NCBI GenBank assembly: GCA_024138015.1
Contig: JAMXBB010000003.1
Coordinates: 15,232,148 to 15,296,147 of the forward strand
Direction: 5' to 3'
Length of the DNA: 64,000 nt
Origin: Lumnitzera littorea
Lineage: Eukaryota; Streptophyta; Magnoliopsida; Myrtales; Combretaceae
How positions within the stretch are numbered: position 1 is the stretch's first letter; every line of letters begins with the position of its first letter. Below the pieces are notes generated by a model. That model searched no databases and was not told where the DNA came from. It saw only the letters and a list, made by a program, of their open reading frames with translations. Position numbers and translations under genes: made by a program. Shown here piece by piece: positions 23,590 through 35,026 of this stretch.

Positions 23590-23770
23590 TGTAACTTAAA
23601 ACCTCGTCCCCACTCTCCACATCGCAGTCACCAACCAATCCTCCGGAGCCGGGACTCGGTCAAGAAATTGGATTTCGCAGATCTCCCGCGACTAAGATCC
23701 CGAGAGAGGAAAAGAGAGAGGAAGTAAAATTAGCTTTGTCGAATTTTAATTAGGGCTTGTTCATCTTCGG
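23590..23770 (+). promoter_or_regulatory. GC-richer segment resembling a plant promoter/5' leader
   Basis: Within about 180 bp the sequence turns GC- and CpG-rich (CCTCCGGAGCCGGGACTCGG, then CAGATCTCCCGCGAC), followed by a GAGAGAGG-type purine stretch. This is unlike the flanking sequence and typical of a plant core promoter and 5' untranslated exon reading to the right. No downstream coding exon could be recognised before DET2, which lies on the other strand. It may be the leader of a lost or non-coding gene, or a captured fragment. Confidence 0.3.
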
Positions 23771-24419
23771 TGCTTGGATTATGATTATGGTTTTTCTTAT
23801 AAGATTATATTTTTCCTGCTATCGATGAACGTAAAAGGTGGGCGGAGCAGAGATTTGAATTAGGTTCTCTTTCATACGTGGAGACAATTTACAAAGACAA
23901 ATTGTGAAAAGAGGATTCAATCCAATCATCAGGTTTTTATAATCCACGTGTCCATATTTTTGAAGGCTACTTTAAGAAAATTTAGGAAATGTAACTTTTA
24001 AGAGGATCTTGATTCCTCCTATGACACTATGATTCATCACTACATGCAGGCAGCGCATCAAGCAAAATAATCATTGCTTATAAGTTATAATTTTAAATCT
24101 AAACCTAAACAAGTACATATTAAAGTTTAAAAGCCTCATCCGAGCTCACATCTTTTATCAAATCCTTCGTGTTTGTATTTGCTGTAACAATAGTTCTATT
24201 TTATCTTTAGACTGTTTTAGATTAATAATTCAAACATAACGAGTTTTTGAGACAAGAATGTATTAACATGTATATTAGTTACATATGTAGATCATTCAAA
24301 GGTTCTTAGGCTACTCCTTAACCATCCGTTTTGATGGATATAAGAGCTTCGAAAACCTAGGATCTTTTATTCTTCTGTTCTACGGTTCTACCTAATCATC
24401 CTCCATCTAAAGAGATGAG

Positions 24420-24592
24420 AATATTTCAATTCCACAAAGCAATCGAGTATTCGGTAGCAATCATCTTGTTCCAGCATCAATACAAACAAGGGATTAAAAA
24501 TATTTCAATTCCACAAGCCAATTGAGTATACAGTATCGATCATCTTGTTCCAGCATAGTCTCTTACAACAACATCAGTACAAGAAAGGGATT
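24420..24592. repeat. Imperfect tandem duplication over the 3' end of DET2
   Basis: Unit 1 (about 24420-24496) and unit 2 (about 24498-24592) share AATATTTCAATTCCACAA, ATCATCTTGTTCCAGCAT and the CATCA(A/G)TACAA..AAGGGATTA end. Unit 2 contains the last codons and stop of DET2. Unit 1 is therefore a decayed extra copy of the gene's end plus the 3' untranslated sequence. Unit 2 is longer by the AGTCTCTTACAACAA insert. Confidence 0.75.
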
Positions 24593-25371
24593 ACAGCTTT
24601 TCTACATTTTGGATACTCCTCGCCAAACTTTTCCAGATACCAGATATGGTGAGCACGTGCTCTGGGCACCAAATTAGCACATGTATAGACAAAGAAACCA
24701 AGTCCAACCCAAGACCATGTCATCACAGCCCAACCCAACCACTCCAGAATCTCTCCAAAGTAATTAGGACAACTTACCAACTCAAACAGCCCTCCTCTTG
24801 GCACTCTATATCCTTTCCCTTCCCTCTTCAATCCGACTAAAACCATGTCTGACCAAACATTCAAACACATACCTATCGCAAACACCACCAATCCCATCAC
24901 AAATCTCCACCAAAACCGCACACCATCAATCTCATAATCCTTGTAGTTAGACACCCACCTGGCTTGCAAGTAGGCATTCAAAAGGTTGAACCCAAATGCC
25001 ATGAGTGCAATGGTGACTGGAAAACTGCTTCCTTTATTCATCTGAGAGGGGGTTTGAGCTTTTGAGGATCGGATCCTTATAGGATATATGCAAGTTCTAT
25101 GAAGGTAGTGAAAATAGAAAGGAAAAATAAGAAGAATGGCTTTTGGATTGGAGGAGTTGTGACCAAATGGGAAGAGAAGAAGAGGGAGCCAAATGCACGG
25201 GCTTTCCATGAGGAACCATGCCAATGGAGGAGAGATAGTTGGTCCCCATCCTGGGCGATGGTGCTTGCCGTACGGGGCTTGGAGGAAGTGGAGAGATATG
25301 AAGGTCGGTAGGGCTATTATATACAGAGTTTTGAGGCAATAAGAGAAAAGGTTGTGATCTGAAAAGTGCAT
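24574..25371 (-). CDS. DET2: Steroid 5-alpha-reductase (DET2), brassinosteroid biosynthesis
   Basis: The intronless frame of 265 codons matches plant DET2 from end to end (Arabidopsis about 262 residues, also intronless). The enzyme reduces the delta-4 double bond of 3-oxo steroid intermediates such as campest-4-en-3-one with NADPH, early in brassinosteroid synthesis, in the endoplasmic reticulum membrane. Visible motifs: LQAPYGKH (30-37), GWGPTISPPLAWF (41-53), HYLHRT (88-93), QARW, FWWRF, PRGG, SCPNYFGE (200-207), RARAHHIWY and the C-terminal AVIPFLY. Glu56 and Tyr89 align with the catalytic Glu57 and Tyr91 described for human SRD5A2. Several hydrophobic segments fit a multi-pass membrane protein. 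The ATG at 25371 gives the usual length. No stop, shift or missing motif was seen, so the gene looks functional. The longer frames on the opposite strand are shadows. Confidence 0.97.
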   Translation of the reverse strand: MHFSDHNLFSYCLKTLYIIALPTFISLHFLQAPYGKHHRPGWGPTISPPLAWFLMESPCIWLPLLLFPFGHNSSNPKAILLIFPFYFHYLHRTCIYPIRIRSSKAQTPSQMNKGSSFPVTIALMAFGFNLLNAYLQARWVSNYKDYEIDGVRFWWRFVMGLVVFAIGMCLNVWSDMVLVGLKREGKGYRVPRGGLFELVSCPNYFGEILEWLGWAVMTWSWVGLGFFVYTCANLVPRARAHHIWYLEKFGEEYPKCRKAVIPFLY

Positions 25372-25439
25372 GGCTTGGTTTTGTCACACAGCGCTGATTA
25401 ACGCAAGTGAGAACAAACTTCGATGCCCAAAAGATCAAG

Positions 25440-25970
25440 GATTACATCAATTAAGAAAGATTATTGTCTGTGTGTCTGGACTATCACTTTCTTTTGCAGA
25501 ATAGTTCCTGCAGATCAAGGAAAATGATATATCGTAGTGAAGGACTACATGAATTGACCAAATGCTAAGTATATGGCATGCATGTAATTTGATGAGTCAA
25601 GCAGCACGAAACAATACAAGTATTAAAAATAATAAATAAATAAAACAACGATTTCGAGAGGCCGTTCCCTATCTCCTTAGGCTTACAACTCCAGAACAGA
25701 AAACGAGAGGGTACGACATGATCGAGATTCTGTAAAAGGTAGGTACAGAACAAATTCTAAGAATTCCTTTTTCTGCTCATCGTCGCATGGAAGTACTTAA
25801 GTCACAAAATTATACGACTGGAACGTGTAAATTTTGTCGCTTTAAGTACAATTAAAGAAATACAGTTTTCTCTTCAATAAAGTCTTGGTCTAGGTATGAA
25901 ATCTCCTTGCTCATCCCTAGCTATTAACTGCATAAATGAATCACAACAAGTTTTCCCAATCCAATTATCC
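25440..25970. other. Upstream region of DET2, no gene recognised
   Basis: This should contain the DET2 promoter and 5' leader (minus strand). AT-rich, with no repeat partner in the window. No specific element could be assigned by eye. Confidence 0.4.
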
Positions 25971-25973
25971 ATT

Positions 25974-26403
25974 TTAGAGAGACTTAATGAACAAGAAGAA
26001 CTTGCAATAAATCTCACAATCACAGGATACCAAACTACATGAGCAAAACAGAAAGGAAAATTGTTCTACGTCTAATTGCCAAGGGAAAAATGATTTAAAT
26101 TCATTTTGGTAAGCCAAAGAAGAAAAATTTCTAATTGATTTTCCATCATTCTGGAAAGGAACGATTCTCTCTGATGGAAGAGATGAAGAGGGATGAGTAA
26201 ATGCTACTGATACATTGGGACAAACAATTGGCCGATGCTCACTACACATCCGCAAATATCCTTGTAGGGAGAGGGAGAGAGAGAGAGAGATAACCTCCGG
26301 CTTCCGGTGTCCGGGCGTTGCTTCGCCTTTACCAGCTACAGCAAGACAAGCATGCTCAGGGATCTGCAACTGCCAACTGGTTGAGGGTGGGACTACGGCT
26401 TAG
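25974..26403 (-). other. Unassigned GC-richer segment with a minus-strand open frame
   Basis: A minus-strand frame of 131 codons (26369-25974) begins MQIPEHACLAVAGKGEATPG and then runs through a translated (GA)n tract (Ser-Leu repeats from GAGAGA at about 26270-26290). The first 35 codons lie in CpG-rich sequence (26290-26410) that looks genic; the rest is AT-rich and not protein-like. It could be a leader or first exon of a plant gene, or part of the DET2 upstream region. I do not recognise the protein. Confidence 0.25.
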
Positions 26404-28508
26404 GCCGGCCCCTTTATGACCTTCTAATGGGCTCGCAATTTAAGATGAAATCCGTCCAATCCGATGCAATACAATTCCTTTTAAACGGATTTGGGTACGA
26501 AGAAATATTAATACATGATATAATCTAGTCGAATCCTTTAGACACATTTAAATTTATGAATAAGTTGGAGTTAAAGTTACAAACTTTGATTATAAATCCG
26601 TTTATTAAATAAGTTCCATAAATAGTTCTAAGTTCGATCTATAATTCCAATTACTTTTAGTAAATTTATATATTTTTTTATTTTTAATAAAGAATAAAGC
26701 AAAAATGTATATTGTCTAATCCAATCCATACTCTACACAACGATTGATATGGTTAAATTAACTAAATATAAATATTTTTTTTAATGATTTTGATTCCTTT
26801 CATTTTTAGTTTTTTTTTTTTCTCGTTTCTTCTAACTTCCAGTCGTAAGTCAATTATATTCCAATATGATGTTTACAAACTCTTAAGTTTGAATCTTCCT
26901 ACGACTATTAAAGTAAGTATGAAGTCTTGAGTCTTATTCTTCACACAATGAGTTTTTTTTTTTTATTTTGGGGTTTTAATTGCACTAAATAACATGTTAT
27001 TTTCTTTATTTTTATGGTTTTCTTTATTTTTTTTCTACCGTATCATGATAATGAGATACTAAACTATTAAACTTCATTCTTATGATCCATCTATTGAAAT
27101 TTTTTATAAGAAAATAATGCGCTTTGAAAATCTAATAAAAAATGTAATGAATTTGAAAATCAACACCATTAGTAACATCTCTTCAGGCTATAGTTTCATT
27201 TAATTAAGTGATATTATGTAATTTAAATTTTTTATTTCTTATAATTTGATTAGACTTTATTTTACTGAACCTTTAATTTGGGTTATAATTTTATGTTAAG
27301 TACTAAGACCCTATGGCATTTATATTTGTAGAATTTAAATGTTATTATTGTTCATTTACTTTTTGTATGTGCAAATATCTTATAGGTTTTTTTATGACTT
27401 TGTGATCGACAAACGGGTCCAACTTGAACATAGGATATGCTTATTAAATAAGTCAAGTTATGGGTTTAGGCATCCAAAAAAGATTTATAAACAGGTCATA
27501 TCACATGCTAAGGTTTTCCAGATATGTACCCGTTTAGATAGGAATACAAGATACGGATACGAATACGAGTTACAACTTGATTACCATGGCATGATTCAAA
27601 TTCTAAAGGAGGATGCCACTTGGAATTGGCATGACATGAGAAACTACTATTGTGTTTGATTAGTAGAAATTAATTGAAAGGAAATCAGAATAAATGAAAG
27701 GAATGAAAATAGAAGGAAATGTAGCCCCTATTTCTTTTTTAGATTTACATGATGAAAATGGAAGGAAATGTGTTATTGATAGACAAAAATACCCATAAGT
27801 TTACTCGTTTAATTTGCTTACAAAGGTATTTTTATAATTTTACTTAGTTTCTATTTATTTTCACCTTTTCTCTCCAAATTGAGACTGCTTGACCTCATAA
27901 GCTAATTTATGTGTAGGTAGTAGTGTTTGTCATACCGTTGACTTTATCTATTCATTGAATTTGCTTTCTAATTTTTATTTATTTTAATTATATAGGCTTA
28001 CTACCTCTTTTTCCAAGAATTCATGCATTTCCTTTTACTTCGTAGGGCTTTCTCAAATAAGGGCAAATCCTTCCGTTTCTATTAAATGACCCGGCCTCCC
28101 TTAGCTCTTCCATCGTCTAGGCTCCCTATGTTATGCTCCCTCGGTGCAAGCTTACCATGCTTTACGCTTGTGATGTTTTTGCTAGACAGTCTTTACCAGT
28201 AGTGCCATCCTCCTTGATAGTTGTATGGGCGAATTATTCGTCGTTGATGCGTTCTATTAAGCTATGGATTATAGGAACTGATGGGAATCAACCTCTGACT
28301 ATATCCAAGCCAAGGCAGACCTTCTCGAAGCTGAGGCCTATCAATGCTTACCAAGGCCAAACTGAAGCTAGAAGGACGAGAAGGAGGAAGATAAACACTA
28401 GGCATCAAGTCTATTGTCAGCTGAGGTGTCGAGATACCACAAGATCGAGTACGCAAGACCAAAGAACCACTTAGCACAACACCAAGAGACTCATGCCAAC
28501 TAATTCTA
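26404..28508. other. AT-rich intergenic sequence
   Basis: No gene recognised. The open frame at 27339-27659 (106 codons) has no recognisable motif and biased composition. Around 27655-27780 GTGTTTGATTAG and repeated GAAAGGAAAT motifs resemble the end of a small non-autonomous DNA transposon, but no partner end was found. 28090-28500 is less AT-rich and may belong to the LTR-like block that follows. Confidence 0.4.
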
Positions 28509-29230
28509 GAACTCAACAATTATAGGCTAACCTTTCTGATGTCTCAACCAAACATTGCAAGACTTCTGGGACTCCTTCCAGAACCTGTATATCCAACTGT
28601 CAACCTCGTTCGGTTTAAATATTACTCTTTCCAAGACATGTCGAGTAACTACATACTGACTTCCCTTGTAAAACGTACAGTTTTGTATTCTTATACATGT
28701 TTTCCTTTATTTTATTTATGGGCCCAATTCTTTAGGGTTTAAGGTCTTATACATTATTTACAGTTTTGCCACTAGGGTTTAGGACTTACTATAAATAGCA
28801 ATATTTGTAAACATCAGAGATACGAAGACATACGACAATATATATGAAATTAGATAGAAAAGCATACTCCTATGATTAGAATCTTTTCCATTTTTGAGCA
28901 AGGCTACTCTTGAGCTAGCATTTGCGAGATTATTGAGTATAGATTAAGCTTTTTAATCTCTCCCACGTTCTTATCAATCTTAACCTTAAGATTATGCTAA
29001 ATCCCTTCATTTGAATCGATTAGTGAGTTATATCTAACTTTCATTTGAATCCAGAGTAACATTTAGTGTTCGTGAGTTGTATTGAATCATATTTTGAGCT
29101 CAAACCCCTGATTGTATTTGTGTCTTAGTACGTGCTATCCATTTACATTCACCGTCGAAACCAACTATATCTCACTTCTTGTCCGTCAAACCCATTCAAC
29201 CCATTCTAAGTTTTTCAAGATCCACTGCTT
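28509..29230 (+). repeat. LTR-like block E1, inverted relative to 62210-62905
   Basis: Colinear in opposite orientation with 62210-62905 over about 700 bp. Shared landmarks include CTAACCTT near the start, ACAGTTTTGTAT, a TATA box region (ACTATAAATAG near 28790), GAGCTAGC, CCTTATCAATCTT-like text and ACATTTAGTGTTCGTGAGTT. A TATA box followed by such a transcribed portion fits a short retrotransposon LTR. Outer ends are approximate and no target duplication was confirmed. Confidence 0.65.
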
Positions 29231-31608
29231 CGATCCTTATTAGGAACAAATGTAGTTAAATGAGACAACAGGCAAGTTACACGTTCTAATGTGTCAAGAT
29301 GTGAGGTGTAGGTAGTGATGATTACCTCGAGGTATGCACCAACGCTGTTGATAGGCACACTAGGACCCATTAACAATCATGAAAACCCGAGTCAGTCCTC
29401 CATTCATCCAACTAGAGGTATGAATAACGAGGCCACCTTCACAAACTTTTCCCTTTTGTTCTTATGTTGTAGTAAAGTAGGGTGGTTCACTTGAGTTGCT
29501 CAGCCACCCCTTAACCCGATGCTCATGAAAACCCTTAGACAAACGAGTGGCTTACTAAGGAATCATGGCACTTAAGTCCAACTTTTAGAGATAAGTTTCT
29601 CTTAGGAAATTAGCTAGAAGTGAAGGACTCAATCAAACATATCTTTTTTAAATGTTTAGGAAAGGATGGTATAATTTATAATGTCTAATATCTAATTTTG
29701 ATATATCAATCATATCTTTTAGTCTTTCATCGAAGTCTTAATCAATTACAGAAGGCAGACTTTCCTTGTTGTTGGGACACTTAGAGGATTATCGTCTGGA
29801 AAAGGTTTTGAAGATGTGCAACCCTTAATAGGTGACTTGTTTATAAAAAGGGTATATATGCTTTAACGTTAGATCTAATAAAGGTAGGAGCTAGTTAAAG
29901 GGCAAAAAGATTAGTTCAAGTTTCTTCCACTTCACCTCTCCTTATAACAGTATAAAGATTTCATACCTCTTTAAGCCTATGAGCCTTAAAATTTGCTCTT
30001 CATCCTTTTAGGTCCAAGCACAACGTAAACAATGCTTAAAGTATAGTAGGATAAGATTGAATGGGAAGGGATAACAAAATACCCTAACTAACTAAGGGAT
30101 AAGATTCTTTTTGAGTAAAAACTTGCAAGATAAGTTCCCCCCTCCAACTATTAAATACTCCAAAGGGTGGAGGAAAAGACTAAGAAATGACCTGAGGAAG
30201 AGAATATTTCTTGAAAAGGGTAGTAAGTGGTATAAATGGCAAAGCGGATCTCTTCGACTTAGCAAGAGCTTATACCTTAGCTAAACTTTCTCTACATCAA
30301 TCAAGAATGGATGAGGAATTCCATAGATAGTTTCATTCGACATCATAATGGAGGACATAGCTTACGATCATCGGTTTTGATCATGCCATTAGGCATTTGA
30401 TTAAGACATTGTACAATGATTTGAACACTTTGTCACATCTCTTCAATATGGATACAGTAATAATCATAGCAATCTCCTCTAGTACCTACTAGTACGTCAA
30501 GATCCAATTTGTCATAAACATCATAAGGTGTTGCTCTTCATGAATCTAGCATACACCTAGTTAGGATGGGTAAGGCTACCACTTCACTTTCACTTAGGTT
30601 GAATTCTCTCAATTTTTATTGTTTTTTGTTCTCACTTTTAATAGCTAAACAAAACATTTTCACTTGTTTCTTTCTATTTCTGTAGGTTTCTATAGGTTTC
30701 CATATATGTCAAACATAGTGTACATAATCCATCTATGCATTACTAGCAGACGTGGAGCCTTGCTATGTGTGTAAATTTTTTTTAAAAAAAATTTATGTGG
30801 TGGACTATAACATAAAATAATTACTGAATTTCAAAATTATATGCATGGCTATTGAAAAGAAAAAGCAAAAGCAACTACACTTGACTAATGAATTAATGAG
30901 CACGATGATTTATTTATTATACCATTTCATGTGAATGTAAAACTATAAACTTCCAAGAATAGTAATTAGCTTACTACATAACACAATTTTCGTTCGTTTA
31001 CAACAATACTCATCCTTAATTTACATTATAGATAAGATATTTTTCTTCAACAACCATAGGGAAAGAAATCCTATGCTAAGAGACAAATTTCCATTTGCTA
31101 GTTTCATGTCGATACACCAAAATGAAATGAATATGATCAAATTCTCTCTACAATAATGTCACCTATGACCAAATTATAAGTCAATAGAAATCCAAGCCTT
31201 CCTATGAAGAGTTCAATAGTACGTTATGGTTATCCCTACATCATTATTCCTACAAACCACACAAATGTCACCATTTAGTGAAATTCAATATTAAATCATA
31301 GTAACAAACAATTAAAACCAACCATCTAATTATAAAACTCCTTTAAAATGGAAACTCTAAGTTTTAGTCAAGTTAGATCTTTGGTAGAATTTGAATTACA
31401 AATTTTTGTATAATAATTCACTGTGGAAAGCAATTCTTAAGTAATGTAAATGATGGATTAATAAAAAAAATGGATCTTGCTTTTCCTTTATAATAAATCT
31501 CACCTAAATGATGTGATATTGGGCCTGTTACACTATACAAACAAACATACTTATGCCATTTATATACTTCATATCAAACTCCATATGAAAACCATTCTCA
31601 ATTAGTAT
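29231..31608. other. Unassigned, probably decayed retrotransposon sequence
   Basis: No frame longer than about 60 codons and no motif I can defend on either strand. By position 29231 onward could be the internal part of an element with LTR E1. 30770-31600 is AT-rich, with nothing recognisable. Confidence 0.3.
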
Positions 31609-33279
31609 TGATAAGTGTAAATTTTATATATTTTATCTTAACTTTATACTACATTAATGTGTATATTTTTATACTTTTGATAGGAAATTTTATGGATTTA
31701 GCAAATATACACACAACTTAATTCAAGTGTAATATTATACGAAGAAGTGGATCGCAAACAATCTTCAAAGCCTTCGATTTGAGCCCAGCATGCCTGAAGC
31801 CCATGTTTATTCTCCATGAGAATTTTCGAGAAGCCCATTACCATGCAAATTGTGGAGTCAACAAATTGGAACTCCACATGCTATAAATTAGAATTCGAAG
31901 CCTATGTACCAAGTTCACTGAAGCCACATTCCAACTCTTTAAAGGTCCAATTATCCATAATCCAACATCATGCAATTAGAAGGGCCTCAAAGTAATTAAA
32001 GGTGAATTGTGCTCAGCCAATTCCAATGTTCAAATTGAAATCCACAAAGTTGGTTGAAGGGATATTTTTAATATTATCATAGTTTTCCGATTGTGGCCGT
32101 AAGGAGAATCTTTTCAAAAGGCCTAGGATATATATATATATATATATATGCATGCATGCCACAATTTTCAAAAGCAAGGGATATAGTTTCCAGATATTCA
32201 TGCCACATGCGAAAAAAGGAGAATTCGGAGGCCGTACACTGGAGGAAAGAGCCTGCGAGTCTTCTGTTTTACTTTTCTGAAGTAGCTGCGAGAAGAGGAA
32301 TTGAATAACTATTGATTTTTCTTCAAGATATAGTCACGGTGAGCATATTGTTTTTTCAATTTTTGTAGCATGCGAGGAAGACGAAAGGGAAAGATCTTAA
32401 ATCCATAAAAGATAAAGATAAATTTTAGGGTTCATCACAAGGGCATAAAAGATTAAAAAAAGATCCAATTGAAAAACAGATTTGCACTTTAAGAATTACA
32501 ACTGGGTTTTCTAGTCCTTTTTACTTTTAAAATATATCATATTTCTTTAGTTCTTTTGTATGATATTTAGTTTTGCTATGAACTAAATTAGATTTAATGG
32601 TATTTTGATATGGCTTAATGATTTAATTGATACATGATTTTATTATATATTATTATTTAATTAATTGAATTTTTAATTATTCGATTTCATGATTCATGAT
32701 TTGTGATTTTATTATATGGCTAACAGTATTTTCATGAATAAAACTTGAAAAGGAATGAATAGTTGATATGAAATTGGAATAGAATTGATTCAATTGTTGA
32801 TATGGAAACATATACGTTAAGATAGTTTTAAGATTCACGTTCGTAATGCGATTAGTATTAATTAGTTTTTGTTATAATTAGGGTAACGTCAACTTGAAAG
32901 GGAGGTGAGCTCTTGTGAATCTAATTAAAAACCAATTAATTAATTTTATCGTATTTTACGGATATGTATTGATTTGTTAGGTGATGGCTTTATTGAGATC
33001 CTATACTATTATTAGTGAATTCTTTCTTGTGACATTAGTATTTTATTTTTACTTCATTCTTAGTTGTGGTCAATTAGTTTCTTTTATTTTAATTCGTTTT
33101 ATCATTTTGTTTTAACCGCTTAGCTAAAAAAAAAAAGAATTGAAATAATTCAATATTTAATTTCTAGTCCTAGAGAATAACCTGGTTTCACCAGTATTTT
33201 TACTACAGTGTACGATTTGGTTCACTTGTCGAAATGTTTTTATTGAAAAATTATTTTTAAAAGAAAATCGTATACATCA
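31609..33279 (+). mobile_element. Solo LTR (about 1.67 kb) with near-perfect target duplication
   Basis: Starts TGATAAGTGTAA at 31609 and ends CGTATACATCA at 33279. Flanks are AGTAT (31604-31608) and AATAT (33280-33284), a 5-bp duplication with one mismatch. The final part (TAGAGAATAACCTGGTTTCACCAG...) is typical of the U5 end of plant Gypsy LTRs. No internal region follows. It contains a (TA)n microsatellite and ATGCATGC motif at about 32129-32158. Family not assigned. Confidence 0.7.
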
Positions 33280-33284
33280 AATAT

Positions 33285-34130
33285 CTCAATTGAGTCTCGA
33301 ACATATTTCAAAAGTCTAAACTCGAACGACAAATATTTATTTTAAATTCAAGGTTAAATATAACAATCATCAAATTGACCTAATTCTTTTATGGTAAATG
33401 AAGACAAAACACAATAACCTTGTTTTCATAAGCTAATGAAACAACCTATAAAATCAATACTCGTACCGGGAGGTTCACCTATGGATAAGAAGGGGTTAAG
33501 AATCAAGATGGTCAAATCGAGGTTAAATTAGGATCAAATCAAAACGAATCAAGTTAATAAAAATATTATAATATAATTCATATTTACTTATAATGTAATA
33601 AAATTTACTTACATCCTTGATAATTTAAAATTAAAAATGTTCATAGCTTATTTTATTTTTTTTCTTTGATCTACTTTTTTAATAAATTGGTGTATTTTCT
33701 AGAAACTATAAAGGAAACTAATATATTTTAATTCAAAAAAAAATCAATGGGTTCTTATAAGAATTAGATTAGATCAATTGAGTCAACTGAGTTAAACTAG
33801 GATCATTGTCATTACGATTCAAAAGAGTGACTTGAACCGGTTTTATGAAAAGGTTAGGTCGAACTAGCTTAGACTGGACAGGTTAACTGGGTCTGACAAT
33901 ACTGTATAAAACAACATGTAAGAAACTAAAACTAGATACCAAAATTAGAAAAACACTAAAAAGGGAAGAAAAAAAAAGGTTCTCTTTCTTCTTCTTCTTC
34001 ATCACCTAAATATCCCACCTTTATGGTATAGTTCTTGCACCAAACTTAATATGTAATTCCAAATTTTGAAACATCTCCATCACTAAAAAGTTGATGTTAA
34101 TAACATTAACCATTTTCTTTGTTTTTTTTT
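33285..34130. other. AT-rich sequence, no gene recognised
   Basis: No coding potential. GTTAAACT / AACCGGTTTT-like motifs occur near 33780-33890. A CTT microsatellite lies at about 33985-34001. Confidence 0.4.
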
Positions 34131-34134
34131 TTTT

Positions 34135-35026
34135 TTGTGAATTACATTTTGGGTACTTGTATTTATAAGTTTTTTCACTTAAGGTACCCGTGTTTTCATT
34201 TTTTTTCACTTAGGTGACTTTTGTTTTGTAAAATTATGAAAAACCATCCAACTTCATTAACAACACCGTTAATTCTAATAGGGAAAAAGAAAGGTTGAAG
34301 ACCAAATTGATCGAATTGCAATTTCCAAAACTCCAACCAATAGAAAGAGAATCACTTGCAATTTGGTTTAATTGAAATTCAATAAAAAAATTGGAATAAA
34401 CTATGTCAATTACTATGACAAAAAAAAAGAGTCGGTTAAAATGATTCAATTTACTCATTATTCACCTATTTAATCAATTCCATTGCATCTAACTATAACA
34501 TCTACCATACCATTGTAGCTTTTGTTACTACTGTCGTTAACAACCACCATGCCTTCATCATTGTTGCCATCATCATCTACATCTACTATGCCTTCACCCT
34601 TATTGCTGTTGTCATATTCATATACACAAAGTCTCAAATATCCCCCATGGATAGAAAGATCCCACTTGGTTAAACATTGAGTATCATGTTCCTAACAATA
34701 TTGCTAGATTTTTTTGTTTAAATCATGAGCAAAAATAGACTTTGGTTAACGCTTTGCATAAGCAAAGATTGCTTTTATCTAAAGAGAGTAAAATTTGGAT
34801 GCAGTCTTCTTAGTCAAACAAGAAATCTCAGAACATTTAAAAACATGTTGGTTTTGGAGTTATCATTCTCTTTCTTTTTTTCCCTCCTAAGAATTGATGT
34901 TGTTGCTTATGGACTTTCTTAAATTTTCCAAAATGGGGTCACCTATACGAAAAAAATTGAAAATACAGGTACCAAAAGTGAAATAACTTATAAACACGGT
35001 ACTTAAAATGTAATTTACCCTTTTTT
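34135..35026. mobile_element. Non-autonomous DNA transposon with long terminal inverted repeats
   Basis: The left end (34138-34220: GAATTACATTTTGGGTACTTG, TATAAGTTTTTTCACTTA, GGTACC, TTTTCACTTAGGTGAC) is the inverted complement, with scattered mismatches, of 34935-35022 (GGTCACCTATAC to AAAATGTAATTTACCC). Inverted ends of about 85 bp around roughly 700 bp of unrelated sequence fit a Mutator-like non-autonomous element. It sits between two poly-T runs, so a target duplication of T residues cannot be proven. No transposase is present. The middle has CAT/ATC-rich sequence (34500-34620). Confidence 0.7.

Noticed and set aside
25097..25438. Overlapping open frames on both strands across the 5' part of DET2
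   Set aside because: They are shadows of DET2 in other frames; only the 24574-25371 frame shows family motifs.
27339..27659. 106-codon open frame as a gene
   Set aside because: No family motif, AT-driven composition and no splice or leader context; likely chance.
29930..30560. Possible Tat protease or integrase
   Set aside because: Some polar stretches looked suggestive, but no catalytic motif could be placed in any frame.
32129..32160. TATATA run and ATGCATGC motif as a promoter
   Set aside because: Simple microsatellite inside a solo LTR; no transcribed unit follows.
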